From Bacteroidota bacterium (GTDB lineage: Bacteria > Bacteroidota > Bacteroidia > CAIKAF01): a stretch of 37,490 bases of DNA. A model generated the notes under the pieces. The model made no database searches and was not told the DNA's origin. It saw only the letters and a list, made by a program, of their open reading frames with translations. Positions 33,517 through 37,490 of this stretch are shown here, one piece after another. The translations under genes were made by a program, and so were the position numbers. How positions within the stretch are numbered: position 1 is the first letter of the stretch; every line of letters begins with the position of its first letter. The stretch spans positions 1 to 37,490 of the forward strand of contig VGMT01000020.1 of assembly GCA_016866335.1 (NCBI GenBank), read 5' to 3'.

Positions 33517-34668
33517 TTATTTGGCCCCGGCCGCGCTGCCCTTGTAGCCAAGTTCTGTCGATGCCGATTCTATAAAACCCCAACCCAATTTTGGCAAGGT
33601 CGCCTCGGTTGCCATTAGAATGACAACGTCGTGGGCGGCCAACTGCTCCTGCAAACGGAGTTGTTTAACGGTAGTCGGGCTTTTAAAATGCTCGGGATAT
33701 ACTTCGTGGTTGTAAAACCAAAAGTGCCCAGGATTAAAACTCCGCGATATTCCAAAATTAAACAGCCCCCAATAAAAGCTGTCGCTAATCACCATTACCG
33801 CCGGCCGCTGCTTGCCTTTTTCCAATTCAAATTTTAAAACCGGATAGGCCATCGGAAACGATTTCATGTCCCATAAAAGGTTCATTCCGCCCGCTATGTC
33901 GTAGTCGCTCCCCCGGGGCTGATCCCATTCTACCCGATCCCAAGATATGCGGGGCAACCTCCAGCCGCATTCCTGTTCAATGCGGCGAATCAAGGAGTCG
34001 CCCGCCAATGCCATTCCATACTCACTCCAATGAATGCCGTACTGGGGGTAAAGCGGGTACGCCGATCTTGCCTTTTGTTCCAAAAAATAGGTGTGGAAAT
34101 CAAGAACGGGTATGCCTTGCCGTTGCGCTTCGTGCAGGTAAATTTGGTGGTTTGTGGTTCCGCGCTGCCGCACACGATCTTGGGGAATGTACTCGGAATA
34201 ATACGAACCCTTGCCCGCAGCAAACACCAAGAGCAAGAGCTTGCCTTGGCGTTGCAAGGTTTCGCTGATAAATTCGAGGCGGTCCATGCGCCGGCGAATG
34301 CTGTCCCTTCCAATGAAATCTGAGCCATAGTAGGCCTTTATGTAGTTTTCTTCGAACAGGTACCGCTGTTTTCCTACAACCACCCCTTTGGCTCCGGCTT
34401 TGTTAAATAGGCTGTAGTTGATTTGGTTGTTGGTTCGTATCCACAGCGGCCGAAACCCTACATGGTGGTTTAACCATGCTTCGGATTCAAGTTGAAATTC
34501 CGCATCCCACCATACTTTTAATCCCAACACAGGGATGCCGGGCTCTTCAATTGCCCCTTGAAGTGGTTTTATTCCTATGGGAGCAAACAAACCCTGAAAG
34601 GCTGGCAGCGCCAACAAAAGCAGCCAAAGTCCCCAAACCCATTTCCCTATGTTGCCCTGCTGCTTCAA
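33517..34668 (-). CDS. SGNH-hydrolase-like acetyltransferase partner (AlgJ/AlgX type)
   Basis: 383 residues. The start is a TTG overlapping the MBOAT stop by 4 bases (TTGA). One N-terminal membrane helix (WVWGLWLLLLALPAFQGLF) makes it an anchored periplasmic protein. The block WLNHHVGFRPLWIRTNNQINY and VVVGKQRYLFEE is typical of AlgJ/AlgX-like proteins. The nucleophile is S297 in VISDSFYWG, and the catalytic His is H213 in YGIHWSEYG. In AlgX/AlgJ an Asp precedes that His by two residues (DTHW); here it is Gly, so the catalytic Asp may lie elsewhere. With the upstream MBOAT protein it likely O-acetylates a cell-surface polysaccharide. It ends 4 bases from the convergent Tat gene. Confidence 0.82.
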   Translation of the reverse strand: MKQQGNIGKWVWGLWLLLLALPAFQGLFAPIGIKPLQGAIEEPGIPVLGLKVWWDAEFQLESEAWLNHHVGFRPLWIRTNNQINYSLFNKAGAKGVVVGKQRYLFEENYIKAYYGSDFIGRDSIRRRMDRLEFISETLQRQGKLLLLVFAAGKGSYYSEYIPQDRVRQRGTTNHQIYLHEAQRQGIPVLDFHTYFLEQKARSAYPLYPQYGIHWSEYGMALAGDSLIRRIEQECGWRLPRISWDRVEWDQPRGSDYDIAGGMNLLWDMKSFPMAYPVLKFELEKGKQRPAVMVISDSFYWGLFNFGISRSFNPGHFWFYNHEVYPEHFKSPTTVKQLRLQEQLAAHDVVILMATEATLPKLGWGFIESASTELGYKGSAAGAK

Positions 34669-36086
34669 AACCGAAAATAAATAAAAGGATTAAAAGAAAA
34701 TCCGGCGATGCCCGACAGGCACAGCCACCACAATACCAAAGAAATGGACGAAAGCAACACATGGCGCCGACCGCTGTGTTCTGCAAAATATACCGCATTT
34801 TGCAGGGCCTGCCCTTTGGGCAACAAAACCCAAAAGGCGAAAATCAAGGCCGGCAAAATCCGGGCCCACACTTCTGCTCCTGCTGCAACAGTCTGACCCC
34901 TTTCAAAAGCAAACAGCCTACCCATGAATTCAAGTGCTTGATTCAGGTTTTCAATACGGAAAAAAGCCCAGCCCAGCATCACCAAGCAAAAGGTAATTAG
35001 GCGCGGAAGCCAAGGGCCCATTTTTTGGTAAATTCGGAGTAAAAAACTGCGTTCAAGCACCAAAAAAAAGCCGTGGTAGGCTCCCCAAACCACAAACGAC
35101 CAGGACGCTCCATGCCAAATGCCCGAAGCCAAGAATACCAACCACAAATTCAGGTAGGTTCTCCAGCCCGGTCCTCGGTTTCCGCCCAAGGGAATGTACA
35201 GGTATTCGCGCATCCATGCACCCAAGGTCATGTGCCAGCGGCGCCAAAATTCGGTGATGCTGCCCGACACATAGGGGTTGTTGAAGTTTTCGGGCAAACG
35301 AAATCCCATGGTCTGGGCCAGCCCCAAGGCCATGTCTGAATAGCCGGAAAAGTCAAAGTAAATTTGCAGGGTGTAGGCCAAAAGTCCCAGCCAGGCCGAG
35401 GCGCTGCCCAGCCCCTGAACTTCGGTAGCAAAAACTTGGTCGGCAAAGGCCCCCACATGGTTGGCAATAAGCACCTTTTTGGCCAGGCCCAAGGCAAAAC
35501 GGTACAAACCTTGAAGCCGGTTGTCGGCGGTTTCGTGCTTCTGCCGGTCTTCTATTTGCCCGGCCAAATCGTGGTAGCGAACAATGGGGCCTGCTATCAG
35601 CTTCGGGAACAGAATAATATAAAGCTGATAATCCCAAAATTTGCGCAAAGGCCGGTGCACCTTTCGGTACACATCTACCACGTAGGTTATGGTTTCAAAG
35701 GTGTAAAACGAAATGCCAATGGGCAAAACAAGTTTGGTCCAGTGAACGCCCTGCATGCCGCCCAGGGCAAGCACTCCATTTAGGTTTTCAATAAAAAAGT
35801 TGGAGTATTTAAAGTAGAACAGCAGGCCCAAATTCACCAACAGCGATAGGGCCAGCAGGGACTTTCGCTTCCAGGCTACTGCCATGGAATCCATAAGGCG
35901 AACCAGATGAAAATCAAGCAGGGTTGTACCCAGAATAACAAAAATAAATCGGGGGGCTCCCCAGCTGTAAAAGACAATGCTGAACAGCAAAATCACCACA
36001 TTTTTTGCTTTGCGGGGCGCCCTGGTATAGCAAAGCAAAAAAAGAGGCAGAAAGTAGAGCAGAAAAACAATGCTGCTAAAAACCAT
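34665..36086 (-). CDS. MBOAT family O-acyltransferase (AlgI-like)
   Basis: 473 residues from the ATG at 36086 (MVFSSIVFLLYFLPLF). The longer frame from 36377 runs through a repeat element and is rejected. About ten membrane helices are present. The family block FPKLIAGPIVRYHDL and ENFNNPYVSGSITEFWRRWHMTLGAWMREYLYIPLGG (in parts: SITEFWRRWHMTL, EYLYIPLGGNRG) are seen, with the catalytic His at H325 in SGIWHGASW. It moves an acetyl group across the inner membrane for surface-polymer modification, together with the SGNH protein downstream. A weak promoter-like TTTCTTTG lies at 36098-36091. Confidence 0.92.
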   Translation of the reverse strand: MVFSSIVFLLYFLPLFLLCYTRAPRKAKNVVILLFSIVFYSWGAPRFIFVILGTTLLDFHLVRLMDSMAVAWKRKSLLALSLLVNLGLLFYFKYSNFFIENLNGVLALGGMQGVHWTKLVLPIGISFYTFETITYVVDVYRKVHRPLRKFWDYQLYIILFPKLIAGPIVRYHDLAGQIEDRQKHETADNRLQGLYRFALGLAKKVLIANHVGAFADQVFATEVQGLGSASAWLGLLAYTLQIYFDFSGYSDMALGLAQTMGFRLPENFNNPYVSGSITEFWRRWHMTLGAWMREYLYIPLGGNRGPGWRTYLNLWLVFLASGIWHGASWSFVVWGAYHGFFLVLERSFLLRIYQKMGPWLPRLITFCLVMLGWAFFRIENLNQALEFMGRLFAFERGQTVAAGAEVWARILPALIFAFWVLLPKGQALQNAVYFAEHSGRRHVLLSSISLVLWWLCLSGIAGFSFNPFIYFRF

Positions 36087-36136
36087 AGGGCAAAGAAACG
36101 GAGAATTGCTCGGTTTTAAAGTTGGAGGATTGTGGG

Positions 36137-36283
36137 GGGCGGCAGCCGGGCTTTCCGGGCTACCCCGCAAGGGTGCCGAAGCCTGGCCCGCTAGGTGCGG
36201 AGGCGACCTTGGGAGCCCCCGCAAACCAGCTGGGCCAGCCTTTCGGCAACCGCGGAGTAGCCCGGAAAGCCCGGCTGCCGCCC
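36137..36283. repeat. Dispersed GC-rich hairpin element, copy 7 (near-complete palindrome)
   Basis: GGGCGGCAGCCGGGCTTTCC at the left edge and its reverse complement GGAAAGCCCGGCTGCCGCCC at the right edge give type-A ends on both sides. The core is at 36202-36216. About 104 internal bases are identical to the 4147 copy, 32 kb away. It lies 21 bases beyond the stop of the barrel protein gene and upstream of the MBOAT gene. Confidence 0.9.
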
Positions 36284-36303
36284 AAAAACTCAAGAAAATT
36301 CGG

Positions 36304-37490
36304 TTAAAACGCCATTCCGAACTGCGCCCCCAACGAAATGGGAATTCCGGAACTGCCCTGCAAGGTGTTGCTTGCATTTAAACGGGCCGAAAATGTGGGC
36401 CCCGCATAAAAAGATAGCCCCGAAGGGCGGGTGTGAACCATGGAAAGCGACAGCGACCCAGACAGGGTAAAAGGATTCAATCCCTGTATTTCGCCCACCT
36501 CAGCCTGAGCTTGGTCGGAATGGGCTGTGGCCCGGTTGTACATCAAAAGCCCCGGAAAAACAAAGGCCTCGGCCTGCCATGACCAAGCATTGGGCTTAAG
36601 CCCCCCGTTCTTTTGGGGCCTAAAGCTAAGCCCCAAAGCCAAGGAAATCTCTGAGCGCTGTACATCTATTCTCTGCATGGGCGAGCCCAACAGCGTGTCG
36701 GCATTCAAAACCTGTGCCTCTGATTCGGGAGCAAAATAGTCGATGTTCATGGTCAATCCAGAAACAGGGCCCAGGGGCGAGATGATGTTGCTGTGCACCG
36801 GACCGCTGGCGATGGAATTCAAAGGAGCATAGTGCAAGGCCCCCCGTGAAAACGTGAGTTGCTGCCAATTTAGGTTTATTCCGGCATTTAAACTCCAGTG
36901 CTGGCCCATGGGGCAGCGCAGTCCCAGCTGAATCCAGGTTGTCTGGGCACTGGGGTCGGCAGCCGTGGCTTTTCCTAAGGCAACCTGCTGTGGCAAACTG
37001 TGCGAGGTTGATTGAAGGCCCCAGTTTATTCCGGCACGAACATCTAGGCCCACTCGGCTCGACCTGCCTGCGCGGGTCGTACTAGGCTGTTCAAAATGGG
37101 AATAAATCCCCTCGGCCTGCCGTTGAATTTGAATCGGTTTGGGTCGCTCTTCAACCCATTCTATGAGCCCAATTTGTTCGGCCGAACCTCGATTTTCCGA
37201 AAGCCCAATCGCTGTTTTGGTGTTGAAGTTGGGTTCTTGACCTGGAAAACCCGGCTTGCCTATGTTGGTTTGGGTGGAGTGCTCCGCCAAGGCCGGGGCA
37301 TTGGGCCCCAATTTGGCCCTTGGTCCTTGAATTTTTGGGCCTTCGGGAATAAAGTCAAGCACCTGGGAAGATGGACTGGGCAGATGGGGGGCATCGGGTA
37401 CGGATAACCCCGACAGCATGGCCAAAATCAAAACGGAGGCAAAGGCAAAAATCCGTGTCGGCCAGGCCCATTTTGCCTGCGTTGGGGCGG
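36304..37490 (-). CDS. Membrane-anchored beta-barrel-like protein (N-terminus outside window)
   Basis: The frame stays open to the window edge (at least 395 residues), so the TTG at 37431 is not the real start. The visible N-terminal part is APTQAKWAWPTRIFAFASV followed by LILAMLSGLSV, a single membrane helix after a cytoplasmic segment. A Pro/Ser/Gln-rich linker follows. The C-terminal ~250 residues alternate like a beta-barrel (SRVGLDVRAGINWGLQS, WIQLGLRCPMGQHWSLNAG, SGLSFYAGPTFSARL) and end with GMAF, aromatic as in outer-membrane proteins. Bacteroidota often place such an inner-membrane helix plus barrel-like domain protein beside an ECF sigma factor; that neighbour would lie beyond the window. 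Confidence 0.6.
   Translation of the reverse strand, partial: APTQAKWAWPTRIFAFASVLILAMLSGLSVPDAPHLPSPSSQVLDFIPEGPKIQGPRAKLGPNAPALAEHSTQTNIGKPGFPGQEPNFNTKTAIGLSENRGSAEQIGLIEWVEERPKPIQIQRQAEGIYSHFEQPSTTRAGRSSRVGLDVRAGINWGLQSTSHSLPQQVALGKATAADPSAQTTWIQLGLRCPMGQHWSLNAGINLNWQQLTFSRGALHYAPLNSIASGPVHSNIISPLGPVSGLTMNIDYFAPESEAQVLNADTLLGSPMQRIDVQRSEISLALGLSFRPQKNGGLKPNAWSWQAEAFVFPGLLMYNRATAHSDQAQAEVGEIQGLNPFTLSGSLSLSMVHTRPSGLSFYAGPTFSARLNASNTLQGSSGIPISLGAQFGMAF

Noticed and set aside
36087-36377. 97-codon N-terminal extension of the MBOAT gene
   Set aside because: It runs through hairpin element copy 7 and is Arg/Pro/Ala-rich; the membrane protein begins properly at MVFSSIVF.

Overview
The window is a chromosomal segment of a Bacteroidota bacterium, probably from the Flavobacteriales or Saprospirales side; I cannot place it below phylum with confidence. 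Three things support this. Bacteroidota -7 promoter boxes (TAnnTTTG) sit directly in front of many starts, with no clear Shine-Dalgarno sites. The gene families are typical of the phylum: a DUF4293 protein, a CotH protein with a type IX secretion tail, an SbsA-Ig lipoprotein and tail-fibre-like glycine-rich surface proteins. The nqrABCDEF operon also fits. No rRNA, tRNA or CRISPR array was seen.

Layout. 1-2523: two tandem glycine-rich surface proteins, the first cut by the window edge. 2578-3742: a formyltransferase-fold enzyme and a small secreted protein on the minus strand. 3743-4357: a structured gap with paired stem-loops and a dispersed hairpin repeat. 4358-6984: the kbl-yicC-gmk operon. 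6985-7853: a repeat-only zone with a hairpin element, two REP-like double hairpins and a TTCN tetranucleotide array. 7854-11875: sucA-sucB of the 2-oxoglutarate dehydrogenase complex. 11983-12411: a DUF4293 membrane protein. 12412-14247: a scar region with a hairpin element, an exact 60-bp direct repeat, an AT-rich gene-cassette remnant ending in an integron attC-like hairpin, and an ATPase that lost its N-terminus exactly at the hairpin end.

14471-17765 (minus): a tolC-like, hlyD-like, tsaB operon. 17836-25871 (minus): nqrA-B-C-D-E-F, then a free methionine-R-sulfoxide reductase and an Ig-like lipoprotein, apparently one transcription unit coupling sodium-pumping respiration with oxidative repair. 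26269-27259: a small lipoprotein and a SlyD-like peptidyl-prolyl isomerase. 27701-30831 (minus): a CotH/T9SS protein and a third glycine-rich paralogue. 30867-32723 (minus): an AT-rich, coiled-coil protein with a PD-(D/E)XK nuclease-like C-terminus, probably horizontally acquired. 32871-33512: a Tat-exported minimal DUF1501-like protein. 33517-36086 (minus): an MBOAT/SGNH O-acetylation pair. 36304-37490 (minus): a membrane-anchored beta-barrel-like protein that runs off the window.

The most unusual signals are outside the genes. One is a family of about 145-bp GC-rich hairpin elements in seven copies, with two copies 32 kb apart identical over about 104 bp. Another is the REP-like hairpin pair coupled to a TTCN array. 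The third is the attC-like site with a truncated ATPase fused at its crossover end. The coding oddities are the recombining glycine-rich paralogues and the lone nuclease-like gene.
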